From: Streptomyces sp. NA04227
GTDB taxonomy: Bacteria > Actinomycetota > Actinomycetes > Streptomycetales > Streptomycetaceae
Assembly: GCF_013364195.1 (NCBI RefSeq)
Contig: NZ_CP054918.1
Span: forward strand, 5,321,001 to 5,385,000
Length of the DNA stretch: 64,000 nt
Direction of reading: 5' to 3'
Below the pieces are notes generated by a model, which did not search any database, had not been told where the DNA came from, and saw only the letters and a list, made by a program, of their open reading frames with translations. The translations under genes and the position numbers were made by a program. Below, in pieces: positions 35,755-43,339 of the stretch (the stretch's first letter is position 1; every line of letters begins with the position of its first letter).

Positions 35755-36926
35755 GCGGGTGCCTCCTGCTTGTCGTGCTGCTTGTGCTCGGGCTCGTCGA
35801 GCCGCAGTCGGTAATCATGTCCGACCAGGTCGGCGCCGAAGGAGTGGTGCGGCTGTTCCGCGATGAGCTCGAAGCCGTGGCGGCGGTAGAGCGTGGCCGC
35901 CGCGCGCAGGACGTCGTTCGTCCACAGCACGAGTTCGCGGTAGCCCGTCCGGCGGGCGAAGTCCACGCAGGCGCGTATCAGTTGGTCGCCGACACCGTGC
36001 CCACGCGCGTCCGGTTCGACGAGCAGCAGCCGGAGCCGAGCGGCGCCGGGCTCCCGGTCCCGTACGCACAGCACGCAGCCGACTCGACGTCCGTCGAGCT
36101 CGGCGATCCAGACCTGCTCCAGGTCTGGGTCGTGGTCCTGCGCGAAGTCGGCGACGATACGGGCGACCAGTGCCTCGTACTCGCTGTTCCAGCCGAACTC
36201 GGCCGCGTACAGGGCCCCGTTGCGCTCCACGATCCAGCCGAGGTCACCGGGGGCGGGCCCACGCAGCAGAACCTCGCCGCCACGTCTCGTACGGGCTGCC
36301 TCGTCGCCGCCGCGCTCCAGAGTCTCCCGGACGGTGTGCAGGGCCTCGGTGAGCGGAGCGTGCGCACTCGCCGGTACCTCGGCGAGCAGGGTCGCCACCG
36401 CCTCGCGGGAGCGTTCGTCGAGCACGGCCGCGGCCTCGCGGCCGCGTTCGGTGAGCGTGACCCGGCGACGTCGCGGGTCCCTCGCGGAAGGGCCGCTCTC
36501 GACCAGTTCGTCCTTCTCGAACTTGCCCAGTATCCGGCTCAAGTACCCGGCGTCCAGGGACAGTTCGGAGCGCAGGTCGGCGGCGTCCGTGCCCGCGGAG
36601 TGCGCGAGTTCGTACAGGACGCGGGACTCGGTCAGCGTGTACGGAGCGTGCAGGTGGCGGCTGTAGTCGAGGGCGCCTATCAGGTTTGTGTAGAAGCGGT
36701 TGAAGGAGCGGACCTCCTGGATCACCGGTGCCCGGGTGCCGGGGGTGGTGCCGGATTTCCGGCCCGTGGGCGGAGGGTCCGGCGGGTACGGAGGTTCCGG
36801 TGGGTCCGGAGGTTCCGGCGGACTTGGGGAAGTGCGTGCGTCGGGCGGGCTCGGGAGAGCGTGTGTGTCCGACGGGTCGAGCGTCTGGGAGGGGTTCGGC
36901 TTCTTCGGGTGACGGTGGCTCGGCAT
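35751..36926 (-). CDS. MarR-type regulator fused to a GNAT acetyltransferase
   Basis: 391 residues. Residues 1-65 are low complexity with Pro repeats (PPEPPDPPEPPYPPDPPP). Residues about 70-210 form a winged-helix MarR domain (FNRFYTNLIGAL, LTESRVLYELA, LDAGYLSRILGKFEKDELV, DPRRRRVTLTERG). Residues about 220-380 form a GNAT domain with the acetyl-CoA loop VEPDARGHGVGDQLI and YRRHGFELI. This two-domain architecture is known in actinobacteria; the acetylated substrate is unknown. A perfect 7+1+7 palindrome 21 bases upstream suggests autoregulation, and the downstream overlapping isomerase gene may be its functional partner. Confidence 0.85.
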   Translation of the reverse strand: MPSHRHPKKPNPSQTLDPSDTHALPSPPDARTSPSPPEPPDPPEPPYPPDPPPTGRKSGTTPGTRAPVIQEVRSFNRFYTNLIGALDYSRHLHAPYTLTESRVLYELAHSAGTDAADLRSELSLDAGYLSRILGKFEKDELVESGPSARDPRRRRVTLTERGREAAAVLDERSREAVATLLAEVPASAHAPLTEALHTVRETLERGGDEAARTRRGGEVLLRGPAPGDLGWIVERNGALYAAEFGWNSEYEALVARIVADFAQDHDPDLEQVWIAELDGRRVGCVLCVRDREPGAARLRLLLVEPDARGHGVGDQLIRACVDFARRTGYRELVLWTNDVLRAAATLYRRHGFELIAEQPHHSFGADLVGHDYRLRLDEPEHKQHDKQEAPA

Positions 36927-36946
36927 GCTGACTCCTGGTGATTACC

Positions 36947-36961
36947 TTTGACTGAGTCAAA
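36947..36961. promoter_or_regulatory. Palindromic operator before the MarR-GNAT gene
   Basis: TTTGACT-G-AGTCAAA is a perfect inverted repeat 21 bases upstream of the start, the size and place expected for a MarR-dimer site. The rest of the 312-base gap (36927-37238) also holds a second small palindrome, TGCCGT-A-ACGGCA at 37069-37081, and no gene. Confidence 0.6.
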
Positions 36962-37238
36962 CGTAAGCCTCCGGAAGCGGCCCGGGAAGCCCGCAGGGAG
37001 GGACTCCCGATCCCAGGATCGCCAGTCCCTCCCCGTGCGCGCACCGTTATGCCAGGTCAGCGCGGTCCTGCCGTAACGGCATCGCGCCGCGGTGACACCG
37101 TCATGCCTCGGGCCGAGCCATCCTCTCCGCGAGCCAACCCCCTCCGCGCACTCCGCCCCGCCACGCGTCGGTCCGCAGCCCGCTCAGTCCCGCCCACGCG
37201 GGTTCGTCGCCCCTCCGCGCGCCATCCCCCTCCGCGCG

Positions 37239-38285
37239 TCAGCCCGCCCGAACCGGCCCCGTAGACCCCCGCACCCTCAACTCCCCGGTCACCGGAATCA
37301 CTTCCCCCGCCCGCCCCTCCTGCCCGAGGGCCAGTCGCCCGGCCCGCTGCCCCGCCTCGGTCAGCGGCAGGTGCACGGTGGTCAGCGAGGGCACGGCGTC
37401 GGAGCTGAAGGGGAGGTCGTCGAAGCCGGTCACTGAGACGTCGCCGGGGACCGAGATTCCGGCGTCGCGCAGGGCGGCGCAGGCGCCCAGGGCGAGGCTG
37501 TCGTTGGCGGCCACCACCGCGGTCAAATCCGGGTCGCGCGAGAGGAGTTCTTGCATGGCGTGGTAGCCGGAGCCGCGTTCGTAGGAGGCGTGCACGGTGA
37601 GCGGGGCGGGGTCGGGGAGCTGGTGCGCGGCCAGCGCCTCGCGGTGGCCCTCGAGACGGTGCCGGGTGGTGGTGCGGTCCTCGGGGCCCGCGATGCAGGC
37701 GATGCGGCGGTGGCCGAGGGACAACAGGTGTGCGGTGAGTTCGCGGGCGCCCGCCCGGTTGTCGAACGGGAGCGCGATGGACGGGGTGTCCTTCAGCGGG
37801 GGCCTGCCGCACAGCACCACCCGGGTCCCCGACTCCTCGAGGCGCCGTACCTTCGCGGCCAGCGCGCCGGTGTGCTCGCGGTCCTCGGTGCCGCTGCCGG
37901 TGAGTACCACCGCGGCGGCGCGCTGGCGCTGGAGCAGGGTGAGGTACGTCAGTTCGCGTTCCGGTGCGCCGCCGGTCGCGCAGACCACCGCGAGCCGTTC
38001 CCCGCCGCCCCGGCCTCCGCCGGAACCGATCTGCGACTGCACCGCCGCGGCGATGATCCCGAAGAAGGGGTCGGCGATGTCGGCGACCAGGATGCCGACC
38101 AGGTCGGAGGTGGCGGCGGCCAGTGCGCTGGCCGGTCCGTTGACCACGTAGTCGAGGTCGGCCACCGCGCGCAGCACGCGTTCCCTGGTGGGCCCGGCGA
38201 CCGGATAGTTGCCGTTCAGCACCCGGGAGACGGTGGCGGGGGAGACCTGTGCGCGTGCCGCCACGTCCGCCAGGGTCACAGTCAT
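37239..38285 (-). CDS. LacI-family transcriptional regulator
   Basis: 348 residues. N-terminal LacI helix-turn-helix with TLADVAARAQVSPATVSRVLNG (first 25 residues) and hinge GPASALAAATS, then a periplasmic-binding-protein-like effector domain with GILVADIADPFFGIIAAAV, VVAANDSLALGACAALRDAG and GDVSVTGFDDLPFSS. The effector is probably a sugar or nucleoside but cannot be named. The ATG at 38285 has GGAGGA eight bases upstream. The gene is transcribed towards the MarR-GNAT gene and its 5' region contains unusual tandem repeats. No adjacent transporter. Confidence 0.9.
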   Translation of the reverse strand: MTVTLADVAARAQVSPATVSRVLNGNYPVAGPTRERVLRAVADLDYVVNGPASALAAATSDLVGILVADIADPFFGIIAAAVQSQIGSGGGRGGGERLAVVCATGGAPERELTYLTLLQRQRAAAVVLTGSGTEDREHTGALAAKVRRLEESGTRVVLCGRPPLKDTPSIALPFDNRAGARELTAHLLSLGHRRIACIAGPEDRTTTRHRLEGHREALAAHQLPDPAPLTVHASYERGSGYHAMQELLSRDPDLTAVVAANDSLALGACAALRDAGISVPGDVSVTGFDDLPFSSDAVPSLTTVHLPLTEAGQRAGRLALGQEGRAGEVIPVTGELRVRGSTGPVRAG

Positions 38286-38389
38286 CCGGTCGTCCTCCGC
38301 CCGTCGTTCCTGCCGTTCCACTGTTCCGGCCGCGCCGCCCGGGCCGCCGTACTCGCCGCCCGCGACCTTCGCACCTGCCGGTCGCTCCC

Positions 38390-38486
38390 CGAAGCCCAGG
38401 CTCTCGAAGCCCACAGGCTGCCGAAGCCCAGAGGTCTCGAAGTCCACAGGCTCCTGAAGTCCACAGGCTGCCGAAGCCCACAGGCT
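38390..38486. repeat. Six-copy 16-17-nt tandem repeat upstream of the LacI gene
   Basis: Units resemble CGAAGCCCACAGGCTGC, with small variations (GAAGTCC, CAGAGG). They lie 105-200 bases upstream of the LacI start in the 433-base gap before recD2. A second short repeat (CCCGGCAGCACCGTC) occurs twice at about 38627-38670. No gene in the gap. Confidence 0.75.
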
Positions 38487-38718
38487 AGGGCACGACCGTT
38501 CCCGCCGCGCCCCCTCGTCCCAGGCCGACCACCAGGGACGTCTCCGCGGCGACGGGCGCGACAGCGGCCCCGAACCCCGCGCCCGCACACGAACCGTGGC
38601 GCTCCGGACATCCCCTCCCTCCCGGACACCCGGCAGCACCGTCCGTCCCGAACCCCGGCAGCACCGTCGATCCCGAACACCCGACCCCGCTGTCGGTGGC
38701 GGGCGGTAGCGTCGGGGC

Positions 38719-40950
38719 ATGTCCGGTCTCGCGGTGATCGAGGGTGTCCTTGAGCGGATCACGTATGCCAACGAGGACAACGGCTACACGGTCGCGCGCG
38801 TGGACACCGGGCGCGGTGGCGGCGATCTGCTGACGGTCGTCGGCTCGCTGCTCGGTGCCCAGCCCGGTGAGTCGCTGCGGATGGAGGGCCGCTGGGGCTC
38901 GCACCCGCAGTACGGCAAGCAGTTCACCGTCGAGAACTACACCACCGTGCTGCCCGCGACCGTCCAGGGCATCAGGCGCTATCTCGGCTCGGGCCTGATC
39001 AAGGGCATCGGGCCGCGGATCGCCGACCGGATCGTGGAGCACTTCGGCCTTCGGACCCTGGACATCATCGAGGAGAGCCCGGGGCGGCTGGTCGAGGTGC
39101 CGGGGCTCGGGCCCAAGCGCACCAAGCTGATCGGTGCCGCCTGGGAGGAACAGAAGGCCATCAAGGAGGTGATGATCTTTCTTCAGGGTGTCGGCGTCTC
39201 CACGTCGATCGCGGTGCGCATCTACAAGAAGTACGGGGACTCCTCCATCGACGTGGTGCGCCACCAGCCCTACCGGCTCGCGGCCGACGTCTGGGGCATC
39301 GGCTTCCTGACCGCCGACCGCATCGCCCAGTCCGTGGGCATTCCGCACGACAGCCCGGAGCGGGTGATGGCGGGGCTCCAGTACGCGCTGTCGCAGTCCA
39401 CCGACCAGGGCCACTGCTTCCTGCCCGAGGAACAGCTCATCGCGGACGCGGTGAAGCTGCTCCAGGTGGACACCGGCCTGGTCATCGACTGTCTGGACCG
39501 GCTCGCGGGGCAGGAGGAGGGCGTCGTCCGCGAGAAGGTGCCCGGGCCGGAGACCGGCGAACCGGTCACCGCGGTGTACCTGGTGCCCTTCCACCGTGCC
39601 GAACTCTCCCTGTCCGCCCAGGTGTCGAGACTGCTGCGGACCGAGCAGGAGCGGCTGCCCGCCTTCCGGGACGTCGACTGGGACAAGGCGCTCGGCTGGC
39701 TCGCCGAGCGGACCGGCACCGAACTCGCCCCGGAGCAGCGGGAGGCGGTCCGGCTCGCGCTCACCCGGCGGGTGGCCGTGCTGACCGGCGGCCCGGGCTG
39801 CGGCAAGTCCTTCACGGTGCGCTCGGTGGTGGAGCTCGCCCGCGCCAAGAAGGCCAAGGTGGTCCTCGCCGCACCCACCGGCCGGGCCGCGAAACGGCTG
39901 TCGGAGCTGACCGGGGCCGAGGCCTCCACCGTGCACCGGCTGCTCGAACTCAAGCCGGGCGGGGACGCCGCCTACGACAAGGACCGGCCGCTCGACGCCG
40001 ATCTCGTCGTGGTGGACGAGGCCTCGATGCTGGATCTGCTGCTCGCGAACAAGCTGGTCAAGGCGGTGCCGCCGGGCGCCCATCTGCTGTTCGTCGGCGA
40101 TGTCGACCAGTTGCCCAGCGTCGGCGCGGGCGAGGTGCTGCGCGATCTCCTGGCGCCCGGCAGCCCGGTGCCCGCGGTGCGGCTCACCCGGATCTTCCGG
40201 CAGGCGCAGCAGTCCGGTGTGGTCACCAACGCCCACCGCATCAACTCCGGTACCCCGCCGCTCACTTCCGGCCTGGACGACTTCTTCCTGTTCGTCGAGG
40301 AGGACACCGAGGAGGCGGGCAGGCTCACCGTCGACGTCGCGGCCCGCCGGATCCCGGCCCGCTTCGGGCTCGATCCGCGGCGCGACGTCCAGGTGCTTGC
40401 GCCCATGCACCGCGGGCCCGCCGGTGCGGGCAACCTCAACGGCCTGCTCCAGCAGGCCATCACGCCCGCCCGGCCGGACCTGCCCGAGAAGCGGTTCGGC
40501 GGGCGTGTGTTCCGCGTCGGCGACAAGGTCACCCAGATCCGCAACAACTACGAGAAGGGCGCGAACGGCGTCTTCAACGGCACCGTCGGCGTGGTCACCT
40601 CACTGAGCATCGAGGATCAGCGGCTGACCGTACGTACCGACGAGGACGAGGAGGTGCCCTACGACTTCGACGAACTGGACGAGCTGTCGCACGCCTATGC
40701 CGTGACCATCCACCGCTCGCAGGGCAGCGAGTACCCGGCGGTCGTCATCCCGGTCACCACCAGTGCCTGGATGATGCTCCAGCGCAATCTCCTCTACACG
40801 GCAGTCACCCGCGCGAAGAAGCTGGTGGTGCTCGTCGGCTCGCGCAAGGCGCTGGGGCAGGCGGTACGGACGGTCTCGGCCGGGCGCCGCTGCACCGCGC
40901 TGGACTTCCGGCTGTCCGGGGCGGGCAGCCTTTCCACAACGGCCGGTTGA
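38719..40950 (+). CDS. recD2: RecD2-type 5'-3' DNA helicase
   Basis: 743 residues; superfamily 1B helicase of the RecD2 type found without RecBC. The N-terminal OB-like region is followed by tandem helix-hairpin-helix motifs (GLIKGIGPRIADRIVEHFG and VPGLGPKRTKLIG, about 93-140). The motor has Walker A TGGPGCGKS near 357, Walker B VVVDEASMLD near 433, GDVDQLPSVG, RIFRQAQQS, and motif VI VTIHRSQGSEYPAVV and YTAVTRAKKLVVL near the end. Predicted to act in DNA repair and replication-fork processing. The ATG lies 18 bases after a repeated GC-rich stretch without a strong ribosome site. It is followed by citrate synthase but separated by a 317-base promoter region. Confidence 0.92.
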   Translation: MSGLAVIEGVLERITYANEDNGYTVARVDTGRGGGDLLTVVGSLLGAQPGESLRMEGRWGSHPQYGKQFTVENYTTVLPATVQGIRRYLGSGLIKGIGPRIADRIVEHFGLRTLDIIEESPGRLVEVPGLGPKRTKLIGAAWEEQKAIKEVMIFLQGVGVSTSIAVRIYKKYGDSSIDVVRHQPYRLAADVWGIGFLTADRIAQSVGIPHDSPERVMAGLQYALSQSTDQGHCFLPEEQLIADAVKLLQVDTGLVIDCLDRLAGQEEGVVREKVPGPETGEPVTAVYLVPFHRAELSLSAQVSRLLRTEQERLPAFRDVDWDKALGWLAERTGTELAPEQREAVRLALTRRVAVLTGGPGCGKSFTVRSVVELARAKKAKVVLAAPTGRAAKRLSELTGAEASTVHRLLELKPGGDAAYDKDRPLDADLVVVDEASMLDLLLANKLVKAVPPGAHLLFVGDVDQLPSVGAGEVLRDLLAPGSPVPAVRLTRIFRQAQQSGVVTNAHRINSGTPPLTSGLDDFFLFVEEDTEEAGRLTVDVAARRIPARFGLDPRRDVQVLAPMHRGPAGAGNLNGLLQQAITPARPDLPEKRFGGRVFRVGDKVTQIRNNYEKGANGVFNGTVGVVTSLSIEDQRLTVRTDEDEEVPYDFDELDELSHAYAVTIHRSQGSEYPAVVIPVTTSAWMMLQRNLLYTAVTRAKKLVVLVGSRKALGQAVRTVSAGRRCTALDFRLSGAGSLSTTAG

Positions 40951-41001
40951 GTCCGGTCCCGGGCGGAACTCCGGTCGATGTCCCGGTGCGGAGAGCGCGC
41001 G

Positions 41002-41078
41002 GCAACCGGTTGCGGGCGGCAAGCGGAGGCGGTTCGTCCCGCTTCTTTGTGCCCATGAGAAAATTTTGATCGATCAAA
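41002..41078. promoter_or_regulatory. Two perfect palindromes upstream of citrate synthase
   Basis: GCAACCGGTTGC at 41002-41013 and TTTGATCGATCAAA at 41065-41078 are both fully self-complementary. The second lies in an A/T-rich patch about 190 bases before the gene, strikingly rich for this genome, and looks like an operator overlapping a promoter. The rest of the 317-base gap shows no gene. Confidence 0.5.
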
Positions 41079-41267
41079 TCGTAGGAAAGGTCACACTGCT
41101 CTTCCGGAACCAGGGCGAAGCCGGGCAGGATGAGCAGGTTGCGCGGCACTGAGTGCCGCCAATAGGCCTAATGGTCGACCCCGAGTGCACTCTCCTGAGC
41201 CAAATGGGGGAGGGTAGAGACAGTCAGGGCACCTCGAAGATGAGGCACTACGTCGGTGAGGGAAGAC

Positions 41268-42572
41268 GTGAGCGACAACACCCAGAAAAACGGCGCGGTA
41301 GTAGTCCAGTACGGCGACGCTGAGTACACCTACCCGGTGGTCGACAGCACCGTTGGCGACAAGGGCTTCGACATCGGGAAGCTCCGCGCCCAGACCGGGC
41401 TGGTCACCCTGGACAGCGGATACGGAAACACGGCCGCGTACAAGTCCGCAATCACTTATCTCGACGGCGAGAAGGGGATCCTGCGCTACCGGGGCTACCC
41501 GATCGAGCAGCTCGCCGAGCGCTCCACCTTCCTCGAGGTGGCGTACCTGCTGATCAACGGCGAACTGCCGACGGTCGACGAGCTCGCCACCTTCCGGAAC
41601 GAGATCACGCAGCACACCCTGCTGCACGAGGACGTCAAGCGCTTCTACGACGGCTTCCCGCGTGACGCCCACCCGATGGCGATGCTGTCGTCGGTGGTCA
41701 GCGCGCTGTCCACGTTCTACCAGGACAGCCACAACCCCTTCGACGAGAAGCAGCGTCACCTCTCGACGATCCGGCTGCTCGCCAAGCTCCCGACGATCGC
41801 CGCCTACGCGTACAAGAAGTCGGTCGGCCACCCGGTCGTCTACCCGCGCAACGACCTCGGCTACGTCGAGAACTTCCTGCGGATGACCTTCTCGGTGCCG
41901 GCCGCGGAGTACGACCTCGACCCGGTCGTGGTCGCCGCCCTGGACAAGCTGCTCATCCTGCACGCGGACCACGAGCAGAACTGTTCGACGTCCACCGTGC
42001 GCCTGGTCGGCTCCTCGCAGGCGAACATGTTCGCCTCGATCTCGGCGGGCATCTCGGCCCTGTGGGGTCCGCTGCACGGCGGCGCCAACCAGTCCGTCCT
42101 GGAGATGCTGGAAGGCATCAAGGCCTCGGGCAGCGACGTCGACACCTTCATCCGCAAGGTGAAGAACAAGGAAGACGGCGTGAAGCTCATGGGCTTCGGG
42201 CACCGCGTCTACAAGAACTTCGACCCCCGGGCGAAGATCATCAAGTCGGCGGCGCACGACGTCCTTTCGGCGCTCGGCAAGAGCGACGAACTGCTCGACA
42301 TCGCGCTGAAGCTGGAAGAGCACGCGCTGGCCGACGACTACTTCGTCGAGCGCAAGCTCTACCCGAACGTGGACTTCTACACCGGTCTGATCTACCGGGC
42401 CATGGGCTTCCCGACCGAGATGTTCACCGTGCTGTTCGCGCTCGGCCGGCTGCCGGGCTGGATCTCCCAGTGGCACGAGATGATCAAGGAGCCCGGATCC
42501 CGTATCGGCCGTCCGCGGCAGATCTACACGGGCGTCGTCGAGCGCGACTTCGTCCCGGTCGAGGAGCGCTGA
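41268..42572 (+). CDS. gltA: Citrate synthase
   Basis: Condenses acetyl-CoA with oxaloacetate as the entry step of the TCA cycle; 434 residues, type II hexameric bacterial form with an N-terminal beta domain (YPVVDSTVGDKGFDIGKLRAQTG). Active-site residues are in PLHGGANQ (His), FGHRVYKNFDPRA (His) and LYPNVDFYTG (Asp). The GTG at 41268 (VSDNTQKN) is chosen because GAGGGA lies just upstream; an in-frame GTG 12 bases earlier is possible. The operon is single-gene, ended by the strong hairpin at 42715. Confidence 0.95.
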   Translation: MSDNTQKNGAVVVQYGDAEYTYPVVDSTVGDKGFDIGKLRAQTGLVTLDSGYGNTAAYKSAITYLDGEKGILRYRGYPIEQLAERSTFLEVAYLLINGELPTVDELATFRNEITQHTLLHEDVKRFYDGFPRDAHPMAMLSSVVSALSTFYQDSHNPFDEKQRHLSTIRLLAKLPTIAAYAYKKSVGHPVVYPRNDLGYVENFLRMTFSVPAAEYDLDPVVVAALDKLLILHADHEQNCSTSTVRLVGSSQANMFASISAGISALWGPLHGGANQSVLEMLEGIKASGSDVDTFIRKVKNKEDGVKLMGFGHRVYKNFDPRAKIIKSAAHDVLSALGKSDELLDIALKLEEHALADDYFVERKLYPNVDFYTGLIYRAMGFPTEMFTVLFALGRLPGWISQWHEMIKEPGSRIGRPRQIYTGVVERDFVPVEER

Positions 42573-42714
42573 GCCGCCGGACACCCCCCAAGGCTCGGCA
42601 TTACCGCGGTTCACCGCACCTGAGGCAGTCCGCTCCCGGTTCCGGGATGCGGCCGAGGCAGGGCAGCCTTTCGGCGCCCGCGACCTCTCGGCCGCTTTCC
42701 GGGCCGGACGCGGA

Positions 42715-42762
42715 AAAGCGCCCCGTCACCGATCCCCCCACGGGTCGGCAACGGGGCGCTTT
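42715..42762. terminator. Terminator after citrate synthase
   Basis: AAAGCGCCCCGT and ACGGGGCGCTTT form a perfect 12-bp stem that extends by two GC/AT pairs with one bulged A; the 24-base loop can pair partly. It is A-rich before and T-rich after, so it can work in both directions. Confidence 0.85.
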
Positions 42763-42915
42763 CCATGTCCCGGTGCGGATTCCCCCCACGGGATCCGGCC
42801 GGGCGCCTGGGTGCAGCGTCCGCGCTGGTGCGGTCCGCCGGGACCCGTACGTACGGGAGGGCCGCTCAAAGCTTTCCCGTGCACGTGTCCCGGCCAACGC
42901 TGCTACTACCGGAGA

Positions 42916-42961
42916 ACGTCCCCCAAGACGCTCCCCTGATGTCGGAAACGTCCCCCAAGAC
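42916..42961. repeat. Direct repeat spaced 32 nt
   Basis: ACGTCCCCCAAGAC occurs at 42916-42929 and 42948-42961 with further similarity on each side (CTCC/CTTCC after). The 32-nt period is close to three helical turns. Located in the gene-free interval after citrate synthase. Confidence 0.6.
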
Positions 42962-43033
42962 ACTTCCGCCATCGCCCTCTTAGACTCGCAGCCCCCTCCG
43001 AAGGTTACGTAGCGTCCAGTGTGATCTACGTCT

Positions 43034-43284
43034 CTCGCACGTGTTCTCCACAAGTGCGAGCCCCATCGGCGGGTGATCGCGGCTCAACAGTAAGGAAGTT
43101 GAGCAGGATCTGTGAAGGGCGGTATCCAGCCTAGCGGGCCGCTGACCGTAACGGGATGCCTGGTCCCGAATTCGGTGAAGGTTCTTGGGGAAAAGCGTGT
43201 CCGGCCCGACCGGATCCTTGCTTTTCGCGGCTCCATGGGTGTCCGAATCTCGGCGTTCGGCGTTCGATATGCGGCACCGCATAT
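43034..43284. other. Gene-free interval with four inverted repeats
   Basis: Part of the 766-base gene-free stretch 42573-43338. Inverted repeats: CTCGCAC/GTGCGAG (43034-43060), GCTCAAC/GTTGAGC (43082-43104), an AAAAGC...GCTTTT stem (about 43192-43226) and ATATGCGG-CA-CCGCATAT (43267-43284). Neither strand has a credible protein frame. It could encode a structured small RNA or be a terminator and operator cluster between convergent genes. Confidence 0.45.
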
Positions 43285-43320
43285 GCAAGGTGTGACGCAT
43301 GCTACGCGATGAGTGATGCC

Positions 43321-43339
43321 GTGGAGGGTCCGCCTCCAC
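43321..43339 (-). terminator. Terminator at the copA stop codon
   Basis: GTGGAGG and CCTCCAC form a 7-bp stem with a 5-base loop immediately after the stop of the minus-strand copper ATPase gene. Confidence 0.5.

Noticed and set aside
37057..38780. Longer LacI reading frames starting upstream of 38285
   Set aside because: They run through tandem repeats without a ribosome site; the ATG at 38285 gives the exact LacI N-terminus.
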